From: JAGNZR01 sp051652785
GTDB lineage: Bacteria; Fusobacteriota; Fusobacteriia; Fusobacteriales; Fusobacteriaceae
NCBI GenBank assembly: GCA_051652785.1
Contig: JBOFUX010000052.1
Span: 1-64,000, forward strand
Reading direction: 5' to 3'
Length of the DNA stretch: 64,000 bases
The position numbers and the translations under genes are program-made. The notes beneath the pieces are model-generated. The model was not told where the DNA came from, ran no database searches, and saw only the letters and a list, made by a program, of their open reading frames with translations. This document shows, in pieces, positions 18,053 to 27,240 of the stretch; positions within the stretch are counted from its first letter, which is position 1; each line of letters opens with the position of its first letter.

Positions 18053-18075
18053 CTCCCCATAGTTAAAGTAAGGGG
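18053..18075 (+). mobile_element. IS200/IS605-like hairpin end remnant
   Basis: A 23-base hairpin with CCCC and GGGG arms around a GTTAAAGT core, followed by CTTTACGCAC. It resembles the subterminal palindromes at the 3' end of IS605/TnpB elements. Its twin, differing at two positions, is on the minus strand at 42010-42032. No transposase or TnpB ORF is present, so it is a solo remnant. Confidence 0.5.
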
Positions 18076-18120
18076 CTTTACGCACTTTTAGGTAAACTAA
18101 TTATAAAACTAATTATATAA

Positions 18121-18157
18121 AAAAACATCAGAAATATAAATTTCTGATGTTTTTTTA
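18121..18157. terminator. Terminator after ssb
   Basis: ACATCAGAAAT (18125-18135) pairs with ATTTCTGATGT (18140-18150) around ATAA, flanked by A and T runs, so it works on both strands. Confidence 0.85.
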
Positions 18158-18167
18158 TATAATATTT

Positions 18168-18587
18168 TTAAAATGGAAACTCATCATCATCAAAATTTTC
18201 TTCTTTAGCAGGAGCAGCAACTTTAGAAGCAACAGTTCCTCCAGAGGAAGGTTTTTCTTCAAAGCTTCCACTAGCTTCTGAATTTCCTCTAGGTTCGATA
18301 AATTCAACTTGTTCAACAAGAACATCATAAGAAGTTCTTTTTTCTCCGTTGATTTCATATCTATTCATCTGAAGCTTACCATTAACAGCTACTTTTTTAC
18401 CTTTTCTTAAATACTCCCCAATAAGTTCAGCAGTTTTTCCGAAAGCTACACAATTAATAAAATCAGCTTCCCCTTTTTTAAATGGATTATCAACAGCTAA
18501 AGCGAATTTTGAATATGCTTTTCCACTTTGCCCAAATTTTAACTCTGGATCCCTAGTTAATCGTCCTATTAAAACCACAAGATTCAT
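18168..18587 (-). CDS. ssb: Single-stranded DNA-binding protein
   Basis: SSB of 139 residues: an OB-fold N-terminal domain starting MNLVVLIGRLTRDPELKF with FINCVAFGKTAE in the middle, a Ser/Gly/Ala-rich linker, and the conserved acidic tip DDDEFPF at the C-terminus that docks partner proteins. RBS GGGAGGT before the ATG. It is alone, with its own promoter at 18637-18665, not in the rpsF-ssb-rpsR cluster common elsewhere. Confidence 0.97.
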   Translation of the reverse strand: MNLVVLIGRLTRDPELKFGQSGKAYSKFALAVDNPFKKGEADFINCVAFGKTAELIGEYLRKGKKVAVNGKLQMNRYEINGEKRTSYDVLVEQVEFIEPRGNSEASGSFEEKPSSGGTVASKVAAPAKEENFDDDEFPF

Positions 18588-18636
18588 AATTTACCTCCCA
18601 ACTTTATATTATATTTATAAAATTATATATATTATC

Positions 18637-18665
18637 AGTATAACAAATAATTTAGATACTTTCAA
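18637..18665 (-). promoter_or_regulatory. ssb promoter
   Basis: Minus strand: TTGAAA (18665-18660), 17-base spacer, TATACT (18642-18637) preceded by TGt. Confidence 0.65.
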
Positions 18666-18774
18666 TTTAAAAGTTTTAATTTTATAAAATCATAATTTTT
18701 TTTATATTGATACAAAATATTTCTATGGAAATATATAGATATTATTATTTTCAAAGTAAAAAAAAATAAAAATA

Positions 18775-18783
18775 TGATATAAT
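18775..18783 (+). promoter_or_regulatory. Extended -10 promoter of polA
   Basis: TGaTATAAT at 18775-18783, 36 bases before the polA ATG; no clear -35 box. Confidence 0.55.
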
Positions 18784-18819
18784 AAAGATAAATTTAATAA
18801 TTAATCTTAGGAGGATAAA

Positions 18820-21627
18820 ATGAAAAAAGCTGTGCTTTTAGATGTTAGCGCAATTATGTATAGAGCCTTTTATGCAAATATGCACTTCAGAACAAATAAT
18901 GAACCAACAGGAGCTGTATATGGTTTCACAGGAACTCTTTTAAAAATATTAAAAGAATTTAATCCTGATTATGTAGTGGCCGCTTTTGACGTTTCTAGAA
19001 AATCCTTAAAAAGAACAGAGTTATATAGGGAATATAAAGCACAGAGAGAATCTGCACCTGAAGATTTAATAAAACAAATATCCAGAATAGAAGAAGTTCT
19101 TGACGGATTTGGAATAAAAAAAATAAAAGTAGAAGGACATGAAGCAGATGATGTTATAGGAACAGTTGCAAAAAAACTCTCATTGGAAAATCATGAAGTT
19201 TATATATTAACTGGAGATAAAGATTTAGCTCAGCTTGTAGATAAGAATATAAATATTGCTTTATTAGGAAAAGGAGAGGGAAAAGAATCTTTTAAAATTC
19301 TTTCCACAGAGGAAGATGTAATAGAATATATAGGGGTAAAACCTAACTTAATACCTGATCTTTTTGGACTTACAGGAGATACATCAGATGGAATTCCTGG
19401 TGTAAGAAAAATAGGGGTAAAAAAAGCGGTTCCAATGCTGCAAAAATATGGAAATTTAGAAGGAATATATAAAAACTTGGACAAACTTACAGAACTTCCA
19501 GGTATTGGAAAATCAATCATTCAAAATATGATTGAAGACAAGGAATTAGCCTTTTTAAGTAGGACTTTAGCTACTATTGAGGAAAATATTCCTGAAATAA
19601 CATTTACATTAAATGAAATAGAATATAAAATAGATGCAAAAAAATTAAAAAATTTATTTGAAATATTGGAGTTCAAAACTTTAATAAAAAAAATGGAAAA
19701 AGAAATACTAAATTTAGAAGACAATGAAGAGAGTAGAAATATGGAGAATAATCTTAGTGGCATCAAAGATAAAAATTCTAATGAAATTAAAAATGAAAAA
19801 AATAAAGATACAGAATGTAAAGAGCAAATTAGTGTTAGTAGTGAAAATAATAATGAAAATACTAAAAACAAATTTTATAAAAAAATAAATTTAAACTTAC
19901 CTATTATATTAATTGAAAAAGACGAAGATATAGAAAAAATGAAGCGAGATATATCAAATGAAAGTAAAATTTTTATTTATTCTTCAAAAGTAGGAATAGC
20001 CTTTGCTACTGAAAATAACAATTACTATGTACCACTTTTTCATAAACCTTTACTTTATAAAAATGTAGAAATTTCTAAAATACAAGATATTTTTGATAAT
20101 AACTATCCTGTAATAGGTTATGATATAAAACATACTTATTCTTTAGGTTTTAATATAAATTCAGAAGATATTTTTTTAGATGTATTAATAGCTAGTCATA
20201 TGATTAGCTCTAGTACAAAAGATGATATTGAGAATATTGGAGAAATATATTGTAATATCCTTTTAATGAGCTATGCTGATGAGTTTAAAAAAATAAATGC
20301 ATCTGATATAAGCCCACAAATATATAGTGAGTTTATGTGTAAAAGAGGAAGAGTTATCTATAGTTCTACTCCTGAAATTATTGATAAAATAGAAAAAAAT
20401 GAACTATATTCAGTTATGAAAGAAATAGAAACACCACTTATAAAAATATTGTATATCATGGAAAAAAATGGAATAAAAATTGATACTACATATTTTTCAA
20501 ATTTTGCTATAGAACTTAATAAAAAATTAGAAAAAATAAAAAAAGAAATATTTGAAATAGCAGGAAAGGAGTTTAATATAAACTCTCCTAAACAACTTGC
20601 TGAAGTTTTATTTTTAAATTTATCTTTACCAATAACTAAAAAAAACAAAACAGGACCTTCAACTGATGTTGATGTTTTAGAATCATTAAAAGAGCAAGGG
20701 ATTGAAATCGCTACTCTTCTCTTAGAACATAGAAAGTTCTCAAAACTTGTTCAAACATATATAGAACCACTTCCTAAATTAGTTGATAGTGAATATAGGC
20801 TTCATAGTTCTTTTAATCAAATTGGGACAATGACAGGAAGACTCTCATCTTCTAATCCTAATCTTCAAAATATTCCTGTTAAATCTGAAGAAGGAATCAG
20901 AATTAGAGAAGGATTTGTAGCTAATAAAGGAAAAAAACTTTTAGGAATAGATTATTCGCAAATAGAACTTAGAGTTTTAGCTGAAATGACAGGAGATAAA
21001 AATCTTGTATTAGCATATAAAGAAAAAAAAGATTTACATGAGGTTACTGCTAGAAAAATTTTTAATTTAAATTTAAAAAATACAGTTACTAGAGAGCAAA
21101 GAACTATTGCTAAAATCGTAAATTTTAGTTTAATATATGGAAAAACAGCTTTTGGACTAGCTAAAGAACTTAAAATTTCTCAAAAAGAAGCTTCAGATTA
21201 TATAAGTAGATATTTTGAGCAGTATCCAACTGTAAAAATATATGAAAGAGATGTAATTGAGCAAGCAGAAAAACTTGGCTTCGTAAGAACACTTTTTGGT
21301 AGAAAAAGAATAATAGAGGGATTGGATTCAAAAAATAAAAATATTAGAATGCAAAGTGAAAGAATGGCAGTTAATACAATAATTCAAGGAACTGCTGCAG
21401 AAATAATAAAAAAAGCAATGATATCTATCTCAAAATTTATAGAGGATAAAAAAGATATAAAATTAATTTTACAAGTGCATGATGAACTTATTTTTGAAGT
21501 TGATGAAGAGGTAGTATTATTCTATAAAGAAAAAATAGAGAAATTAATGATAGAGGCAGTTGATTTTAAAAAAATTAAATTAGAAGTAAATGGTTTTATA
21601 GGTGATAATTGGTCTGAAACAAAGTAA
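18820..21627 (+). CDS. polA: DNA polymerase I
   Basis: A 935-residue polymerase for Okazaki fragment processing and repair. The 5'-3' exonuclease domain occupies about 1-290 (EGHEADDVIG, TGDKDLAQL, GLTGDTSDGIPG). A polar Asn/Glu/Lys-rich linker spans about 298-352, longer than usual. The middle 3'-5' exonuclease-like domain lacks the DxE metal motif (the strand reads KIFIYSSKVGIA), so proofreading is probably lost. Polymerase motifs are intact: A, GIDYSQIELR near 709; B, RTIAKIVNFSLIYG; C, VHDE at 886-889. RBS AGGAGG-like. Heads the plus-strand operon with whiA 24 bases downstream. Confidence 0.96.
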   Translation: MKKAVLLDVSAIMYRAFYANMHFRTNNEPTGAVYGFTGTLLKILKEFNPDYVVAAFDVSRKSLKRTELYREYKAQRESAPEDLIKQISRIEEVLDGFGIKKIKVEGHEADDVIGTVAKKLSLENHEVYILTGDKDLAQLVDKNINIALLGKGEGKESFKILSTEEDVIEYIGVKPNLIPDLFGLTGDTSDGIPGVRKIGVKKAVPMLQKYGNLEGIYKNLDKLTELPGIGKSIIQNMIEDKELAFLSRTLATIEENIPEITFTLNEIEYKIDAKKLKNLFEILEFKTLIKKMEKEILNLEDNEESRNMENNLSGIKDKNSNEIKNEKNKDTECKEQISVSSENNNENTKNKFYKKINLNLPIILIEKDEDIEKMKRDISNESKIFIYSSKVGIAFATENNNYYVPLFHKPLLYKNVEISKIQDIFDNNYPVIGYDIKHTYSLGFNINSEDIFLDVLIASHMISSSTKDDIENIGEIYCNILLMSYADEFKKINASDISPQIYSEFMCKRGRVIYSSTPEIIDKIEKNELYSVMKEIETPLIKILYIMEKNGIKIDTTYFSNFAIELNKKLEKIKKEIFEIAGKEFNINSPKQLAEVLFLNLSLPITKKNKTGPSTDVDVLESLKEQGIEIATLLLEHRKFSKLVQTYIEPLPKLVDSEYRLHSSFNQIGTMTGRLSSSNPNLQNIPVKSEEGIRIREGFVANKGKKLLGIDYSQIELRVLAEMTGDKNLVLAYKEKKDLHEVTARKIFNLNLKNTVTREQRTIAKIVNFSLIYGKTAFGLAKELKISQKEASDYISRYFEQYPTVKIYERDVIEQAEKLGFVRTLFGRKRIIEGLDSKNKNIRMQSERMAVNTIIQGTAAEIIKKAMISISKFIEDKKDIKLILQVHDELIFEVDEEVVLFYKEKIEKLMIEAVDFKKIKLEVNGFIGDNWSETK

Positions 21628-21651
21628 AAAATAAAAAGGAGAGAATAAATA

Positions 21652-22554
21652 TTGTCTTACAGTCAAAAGCTTAAAAGAGAGGTAATGAAAATTCAAAATC
21701 TCACTAAAATAGAGATGCTCAGTGAAGTAAGAACGGTAATTAAAGCAAAAAATTGTATATTTAAAGATAAAATAGAAGTTAAATTTGAAAATATAATTTT
21801 TGCTAGTAGGTTTTATGGATTACTTCAAGAAATAACAAAGTTAAAAATAACTATAAAATACTCTATTAGTAAAAAATTTGGAGAGCATAAAGTTTATATA
21901 GTTACTATACAACTTCAAAATGGGTATAGAGAGTTTATTAATGAATTAAAAAAAATAACTTCTAGCATGATTATTACATCTGAAGAGATTTTAAGAGGAG
22001 TAATGAGAGGTTATTTTTTATATTTAGGTTACATTAAAGATCCAGAAAAAGAGTATGCTATGGACTTTTTTATTGACTCTAAAGATTCCAGTGAAGAATT
22101 ATATACTATTCTTTTAGCCCTTGATAAAAAGGTTTTTAAAACATTGAAAAAAAATAAAAATTTAGTTTATTTAAGAAATTCAGAAGATATTATGGATATT
22201 ATGGTAATTATGGGAGCTCTATTGGAGTTTTTTAAATTTGAAGAAACCACTATGATGAAAGACTTGAAAAATAAAACAATAAGAGAGATGAATTGGGAAG
22301 TTGCCAATGAAACAAAAACACTAAATTCAGCAAATAAACAAATAAAAATAATAAATTATATTGAAAATGTTTGTGGAATGGAAAATTTAACTTCTGTATT
22401 AAGAGAAGTTGCAGAAATAAGATTAAAAAATACAGAAAGTTCACTACAAGAAATTTCAGAAATGATTGGAATATCAAAATCAGGGGTGAAAAATAGATTT
22501 AGAAGATTGGAAGAATTTTATAATACATTAAAATCTGAGGAAGGGATGGAATAA
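21652..22554 (+). CDS. whiA: DNA-binding protein WhiA
   Basis: A WhiA homologue of 300 residues: an N-terminal LAGLIDADG-like domain (catalytically inactive in known WhiA proteins) and a C-terminal helix-turn-helix (SLQEISEMIGISKSGVKNRFRRLEEF). It regulates sporulation and division in Actinobacteria and affects division in Bacillus; its role in this lineage is unknown. The start is TTG at 21652, supported by AAGGAGA 9 bases before and by the family-typical N-terminus SYSQKLKREV. It lies between polA and ribF and not beside yvcK/rapZ as in Firmicutes. Confidence 0.9.
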   Translation: MSYSQKLKREVMKIQNLTKIEMLSEVRTVIKAKNCIFKDKIEVKFENIIFASRFYGLLQEITKLKITIKYSISKKFGEHKVYIVTIQLQNGYREFINELKKITSSMIITSEEILRGVMRGYFLYLGYIKDPEKEYAMDFFIDSKDSSEELYTILLALDKKVFKTLKKNKNLVYLRNSEDIMDIMVIMGALLEFFKFEETTMMKDLKNKTIREMNWEVANETKTLNSANKQIKIINYIENVCGMENLTSVLREVAEIRLKNTESSLQEISEMIGISKSGVKNRFRRLEEFYNTLKSEEGME

Positions 22555-22563
22555 AAAGAAGAA

Positions 22564-23532
22564 ATGAAAATAATAGATGATATATTTAGATATTCAGAAA
22601 AAATAGAAAAAGCATATGTTACCATTGGAAATTTTGATGGAGTGCATCTTGGACATAAAAAATTAATTAGAGAGGCAGTAAAAGCAGCAAAAAAAAATGA
22701 AGGTGTTTCAGTAGTTTTTACTTTTTTAAATCATCCAAAAGAAGTAATAAATTCAGTAGATGCTTTAAAGCTAATCAACACAATAGAAGAAAAAATTTAT
22801 CTTTTAACTAAACTTGGAGTTGATTATGTTGTTCTTCAACCTTTTACCAAAGAATTTTTGTCTCTCTCTGGAGAGGCATTTGTAAAAAAAATATTACACG
22901 AATATATAGATTCAAAAGAAATATTTGTAGGATTTAATTTTGGTTTTGGTAAGAATAGAGCATATAATGTAGATGATTTAAGGATATTTTGTTTAAAGTA
23001 TAATATGAGAGTAAAAGAGATAAAACCAGTGACTATTGATGGAAAAATAATTAGCTCAACACTTATCAGAAATACTATTTTAAACGGTGATTTACAGAAA
23101 ATTAATGGTTATTTAGGAGAAGCTTATTTAATTCTTGGAGAAGTTATTCATGGAAAAAAATTAGGTCAAACAATGGGCTTTCCCACTGCTAATTTAGAAA
23201 GAACTGAAAAAGCACATCTTCCTTACGGTATTTATGGCGGATTAGTAAAAATAGAGGGTTATAGAAAAGAATTTGATGCGGTTATAAATATTGGTAGAAA
23301 TCCTACATTAAAACCAGGGGAGAAATCAATTGAGGTTCATCTATTAAATTTTCAAGATGAAATATATGGAAAAAAAATATATGTTCAATTTATTAAACAC
23401 ATTAGAGCAGAAGTAAAGTTTTCAAATATTGAAGAATTGAAAAATAAGATAGGGGAAGATGTCTTATATTGGCGACAATATTTAAAAAATATAAAAAATG
23501 GAGTTGATTATGGAGATAATTCTCAATCTTGA
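22564..23532 (+). CDS. ribF: Bifunctional riboflavin kinase / FAD synthetase
   Basis: Makes FMN and then FAD from riboflavin. The N-terminal nucleotidyltransferase domain carries GNFDGVHLGHKKLI (HxGH at 28-31) and STLIRN; the C-terminal kinase domain carries GKKLGQTMGFPTANL and INIGRNPT. The 322 residues are standard. The ribosome site is weak (AAGAAG), and the gene starts 10 bases after whiA, so translational coupling is likely. Its end overlaps the start of scpA. Confidence 0.95.
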   Translation: MKIIDDIFRYSEKIEKAYVTIGNFDGVHLGHKKLIREAVKAAKKNEGVSVVFTFLNHPKEVINSVDALKLINTIEEKIYLLTKLGVDYVVLQPFTKEFLSLSGEAFVKKILHEYIDSKEIFVGFNFGFGKNRAYNVDDLRIFCLKYNMRVKEIKPVTIDGKIISSTLIRNTILNGDLQKINGYLGEAYLILGEVIHGKKLGQTMGFPTANLERTEKAHLPYGIYGGLVKIEGYRKEFDAVINIGRNPTLKPGEKSIEVHLLNFQDEIYGKKIYVQFIKHIRAEVKFSNIEELKNKIGEDVLYWRQYLKNIKNGVDYGDNSQS

Positions 23533-24196
23533 AAATTTTCAAGGACCATTAGATTTACTTCTACATTTAGTAGAAAAAAAAAAAATTAAATTATCAGATA
23601 TAAGCATAATAAATTTAATAGATGATTATATAGAAATTATTGAAAAAATGAAAAAGAACAATTTAACTTTAAAAGTTGAGTTTATTTTAATAGCTTCTGA
23701 ACTTTTAGAAATAAAGGCATTAGATCTTATAAAATCTGAACAAAAAAGAGATAAAGAAGAGGACCTTAAAAGAAGATTAGAGGAATATAAAAAAATAAAA
23801 GAACTTTCAATTGAAATTTCAAAATTAGAAAAACATTATAATGTTTCATACTCCAAAGCTGAAGGGAAAAAAATAAAAAAAAAACCATCTAAAGAGTATT
23901 TGCTAAAAGATTTGAAACAGATGGATTTATTTATTCATTATCAAAAATATTTAGATATAAATGAAAATGAATTTATAGAACTTGATCTTGAAAAAAATTA
24001 TTCTATGGAAGATGAATATGAAAAAATTTATTTATTTATTTTAGAAAAATCACGAAATATTGAAGAAATATTTCAAAGAGCACACACTAAATTACATCTT
24101 ATATATCTTTTTTTATCCATACTAGAGCTATATAAAGAGGGACTGATTGAGATAGATAAAAATGTTATCTCTAAAAAGGAGGGAATAGATGTTTAA
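23510..24196 (+). CDS. scpA: Segregation and condensation protein A
   Basis: The kleisin subunit of the SMC-ScpAB condensin. The N-terminus LENFQGPLDLLLHLVEKKKIKLSDISI is diagnostic, and the C-terminal winged helix region (FQRAHTKLHLIYLFLSILELYKEG) is also present. I place the start at the ATG at 23510 (GGAG at 23500-23503), giving 228 residues and a 23-base overlap with ribF; another in-frame ATG at 23498 lacks a ribosome site. scpB and smc are not in the window. Confidence 0.92.
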   Translation: MEIILNLENFQGPLDLLLHLVEKKKIKLSDISIINLIDDYIEIIEKMKKNNLTLKVEFILIASELLEIKALDLIKSEQKRDKEEDLKRRLEEYKKIKELSIEISKLEKHYNVSYSKAEGKKIKKKPSKEYLLKDLKQMDLFIHYQKYLDINENEFIELDLEKNYSMEDEYEKIYLFILEKSRNIEEIFQRAHTKLHLIYLFLSILELYKEGLIEIDKNVISKKEGIDV

Positions 24197-25649
24197 AAGT
24201 GGAATAGGAATGATGATAGTAATATTATTAAGTCGTATTCTAGGACTCTTTAGGTCCATTGTAATTGCATATTATTTTGGAGCAAGCCATTTTACAGATG
24301 CTTATTATAGTGCATTTAAAATTAGTAATTTTTTTAGACAGTTGTTAGGAGAGGGTGCTTTAGGGAATTCATTTATTCCCTTATATAATGATAAAATAGT
24401 AGAAAATGGAGAAAAATCAGGAAAAGAGTATATATTCTCAATATTAAATCTTGTATTTATTTTTAGTTCAATCATTACTTTACTTACTATTATCTTCTCT
24501 AGTCAAATTATTAGTTTTACTGTTAAAGGATTTCCTTTTGAAACAAAAGAGATTGCAACTAAATTACTAAGAATAATGTCTTCTTATTTTATTTTTATTA
24601 GTATTTCAGGTATGGTCTGTGCTATTCTTAATAATTTTAAACAATTTTTAATTCCAGCGAGTACAGGAATATTTTTTAATTTAGCAATTATCGCTTCATC
24701 AGTAGTTGCCGGAAAAAATTATGGAATAAATATATTGGGATATGGAGTTATTTTAGGAGGTGTTTTGCAATTATTAGTGGTTCTTCCGCCTTTTTTTAAA
24801 ATTATAAAAAGTTATAGTTTTAAAATAAATTGGAAAGATCCTTATTTACTAAAAATTGCAATAATGATAGGTCCTATGCTAATTGGTATAGTGGCAAGAC
24901 AAGTTAACACTGTTGTGGATCAATTTTTCGCTTCTTATTTGCAAGTAGGAGGGGTCAGTGCTTTAGAAAATGCCACTAGAATTTATAACCTCCCTATAGG
25001 TGTTTTTGGAATATCCTTGTCAACAGTAATTTTTCCAGTTCTTTCTAGAGCTATATCTAATAAAAAATTTGAAATTGTAAGAGATAACTTTTCTAAAGGA
25101 CTGAATATTTTATTATTTTTAGTAATCCCCTCTATAGCTGTTTTTACCTTTTATTCTGAGGATATAATAAGATTAACTTTATCATATGGAAAATTTACTG
25201 AAGAGGCAGTAAAAATTACTTCTCAGTCTTTATTTTATTATTCAATTGGCCTTTATTTTTATACGGCTATTCATTTAGTAACAAAAGGATTTTATGGAAT
25301 GAAAGACAGTAGAACTCCTGTAAAGTTTTCTGTGATTTCAATTATACTAAATATAATTTTAAATTATTTATTAATTGATAAAATGCAGTATAGAGGACTA
25401 GCATTAGCTACTTCTATTTCTTCCGGAGTAAATTTTTTCTGTTTAATTTATTGTTTTAATAAATATCATGTAAAATTAAATTTTAAAAAAGTTATTGTGT
25501 TTTTTATTAAAACATTAGTAGTAGCAATTATAAGTATTTTAGTAAGTTATCAGCTAGAAAATATTATTGGAAAATTATTAGTATTTTCAGCGACTTATAT
25601 TTTATGCTGGTTTTATTCTATATATAAAAAAAGAATGGAAGTGTTTTAA
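24189..25649 (+). CDS. murJ: Lipid II flippase MurJ
   Basis: A MOP-superfamily flippase that moves lipid II across the inner membrane for peptidoglycan synthesis. The 486 residues contain about 13-14 membrane segments; the N-terminus LLSRILGLFRSIVIAYYFGAS with DAYYSAFKISNFFRQLLGEGALGNSFIPLY is diagnostic. It overlaps scpA by 8 bases and has AAGGAGGG inside the end of scpA. Its stop TAA overlaps the ATG of the next gene (TAATG). Confidence 0.95.
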   Translation: MFKSGIGMMIVILLSRILGLFRSIVIAYYFGASHFTDAYYSAFKISNFFRQLLGEGALGNSFIPLYNDKIVENGEKSGKEYIFSILNLVFIFSSIITLLTIIFSSQIISFTVKGFPFETKEIATKLLRIMSSYFIFISISGMVCAILNNFKQFLIPASTGIFFNLAIIASSVVAGKNYGINILGYGVILGGVLQLLVVLPPFFKIIKSYSFKINWKDPYLLKIAIMIGPMLIGIVARQVNTVVDQFFASYLQVGGVSALENATRIYNLPIGVFGISLSTVIFPVLSRAISNKKFEIVRDNFSKGLNILLFLVIPSIAVFTFYSEDIIRLTLSYGKFTEEAVKITSQSLFYYSIGLYFYTAIHLVTKGFYGMKDSRTPVKFSVISIILNIILNYLLIDKMQYRGLALATSISSGVNFFCLIYCFNKYHVKLNFKKVIVFFIKTLVVAIISILVSYQLENIIGKLLVFSATYILCWFYSIYKKRMEVF

Positions 25650-27217
25650 TGAAAATTAAAGTAGAAAAGAATAGAAAAGGTATTAATAAAAATAATGTTT
25701 GTATATACACACCTGAAATTATATCTGAACTTATGGTAAATTTAGCTTTAGAAAAATATTTTGGGAAGCTGATAAATAAAAAAAAATTAGAGTCATTAAA
25801 AGTTGCAGATTTATCTTGTGGTGAAGGTTCTTTTCTTTTAGTTTTATTGGACAACCTTTTAAATAAATCATTAGAGTTATATGGAGTGGCAAAATACAAT
25901 GAGAACTGGATAACAGGTTATGATATAGATAAATACGCCCTTTTAGTATTGAAAGATAAAGCAAAATTAATTTTAAAAAAATATGGAATATTATTTGAAA
26001 CTTGCAATTTAAATTTATATTTAAGTGATTCTTTATTGTTAAAAAAAAAAGAAATTTATGATATAATATTTGGAAATCCACCTTACTTAGGTGAAAAAAA
26101 TAATAAAGATAAATTTAGAAAAATAAGAGAGACAGAGTTTGGTCAGAAGTATTATGAAGCTAAAATGGACTATTTATATTTTTTTATAGAAAAAGGTATT
26201 GAGTTATTAAAAGAAGGTGGTATACTTAGTTACTTAACAACTAATTATTGGTTTATGGCAGATTCTGCAATAAAATTAAGAAAAGTTATAAAAGATGAGG
26301 GGCAATTAATAAGAATAGACAATATGAATTGTTCTGTATTTAAAGATGCACCAGGGCAACATAATGCAATTTTTATGTGGAAAAAAAAAATAATTAAAAC
26401 TCATTTAAAAACTGAAGTTAATCAAAATGAAGAAAAATTTTATATTCCTCTTGATTCTCTTTATGATAGGTTTGGAAAGATCTCTTTAGCTTCTAAAGAA
26501 GAAAGAGAGTTTAGAGAGAAAATTTTGAAAAAGAAAACCCATGATTTAAGCGAACTTTTTTATATTAATCAGGGCATAGTAACTGGTTGTGATAAGGCTT
26601 TTATAACTCTAGAATTAAATGAAGAACTTAAAAAATACTCATATCCACTATATAAAAATAAAGATATAAATAAATATAGTGTGAAAGAAAAAAATGATTT
26701 TTGGATTATTTATCCTGAAAAAACAAATGAATTCTATAATAAAGCTGAGAAATATCTTCTCCCTTTTAAAAAACAATTAGAAAATAAGAGGGATGTTAAA
26801 AGTGGAAAGAAATTTTGGTGGGAGCTTCAATGGCCGAGAAAAAAAGCTGTGTTTCAAGAACCTAAAATTATTGTGAGGCAGAGGTGTAAAACCAATCTTT
26901 TTGCATATACAGAAAAAGATTTTTTCGGAAGTGCTGATATCTATTATTTAACAAGGAAAAACAAAGAAATAGATATATTTTATCTTTTAGCATATTTAAA
27001 TTCAGAAAGTTTTTTAAAATGGTATAAATATAATGGGAAATATAAAGGGGGAAATTTTGAATTTTATTCTACACCTCTAAAGACAGTTCCCATTATTTAT
27101 CCTAAAAATGAAAATGAGATAGCTTTTATTTCAGAATTATCAAAATTGCAAATAGAAAACTTTTCTGAAAAAATACAAAAAAAAATAAATTTATATTTTA
27201 AAAATATTTATAAATAA
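25649..27217 (+). CDS. N6-adenine DNA methyltransferase, TaqI-like, orphan
   Basis: A 522-residue DNA methyltransferase. The SAM-binding motif VADLSCGEGSF is at 52-62 and the catalytic motif NPPY at 143-146, characteristic of the gamma-type order of TaqI/Eco57I-like N6-adenine enzymes. The C-terminal half from about 300 resembles a TaqI-type target recognition domain (YINQGIVTGCDKAFI, IIVRQRC). No restriction endonuclease or specificity subunit is nearby, and no endonuclease domain is evident in the protein, so it looks like an orphan methyltransferase. The ATG overlaps the murJ stop, tying its translation to a cell-wall gene. Recognition sequence unknown. Confidence 0.85.
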   Translation: MKIKVEKNRKGINKNNVCIYTPEIISELMVNLALEKYFGKLINKKKLESLKVADLSCGEGSFLLVLLDNLLNKSLELYGVAKYNENWITGYDIDKYALLVLKDKAKLILKKYGILFETCNLNLYLSDSLLLKKKEIYDIIFGNPPYLGEKNNKDKFRKIRETEFGQKYYEAKMDYLYFFIEKGIELLKEGGILSYLTTNYWFMADSAIKLRKVIKDEGQLIRIDNMNCSVFKDAPGQHNAIFMWKKKIIKTHLKTEVNQNEEKFYIPLDSLYDRFGKISLASKEEREFREKILKKKTHDLSELFYINQGIVTGCDKAFITLELNEELKKYSYPLYKNKDINKYSVKEKNDFWIIYPEKTNEFYNKAEKYLLPFKKQLENKRDVKSGKKFWWELQWPRKKAVFQEPKIIVRQRCKTNLFAYTEKDFFGSADIYYLTRKNKEIDIFYLLAYLNSESFLKWYKYNGKYKGGNFEFYSTPLKTVPIIYPKNENEIAFISELSKLQIENFSEKIQKKINLYFKNIYK

Positions 27218-27240
27218 TACTATGTACATAAGGAGCTAAT

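Noticed and set aside
17816..18085. 89-codon minus-strand reading frame
   Set aside because: It is antisense to the short secreted-type ORF, which has its own promoter and ribosome site, and it has no ribosome site of its own.
18155..18358. 67-codon minus-strand frame within ssb
   Set aside because: Out-of-frame shadow of ssb, leucine/lysine-rich artefact.
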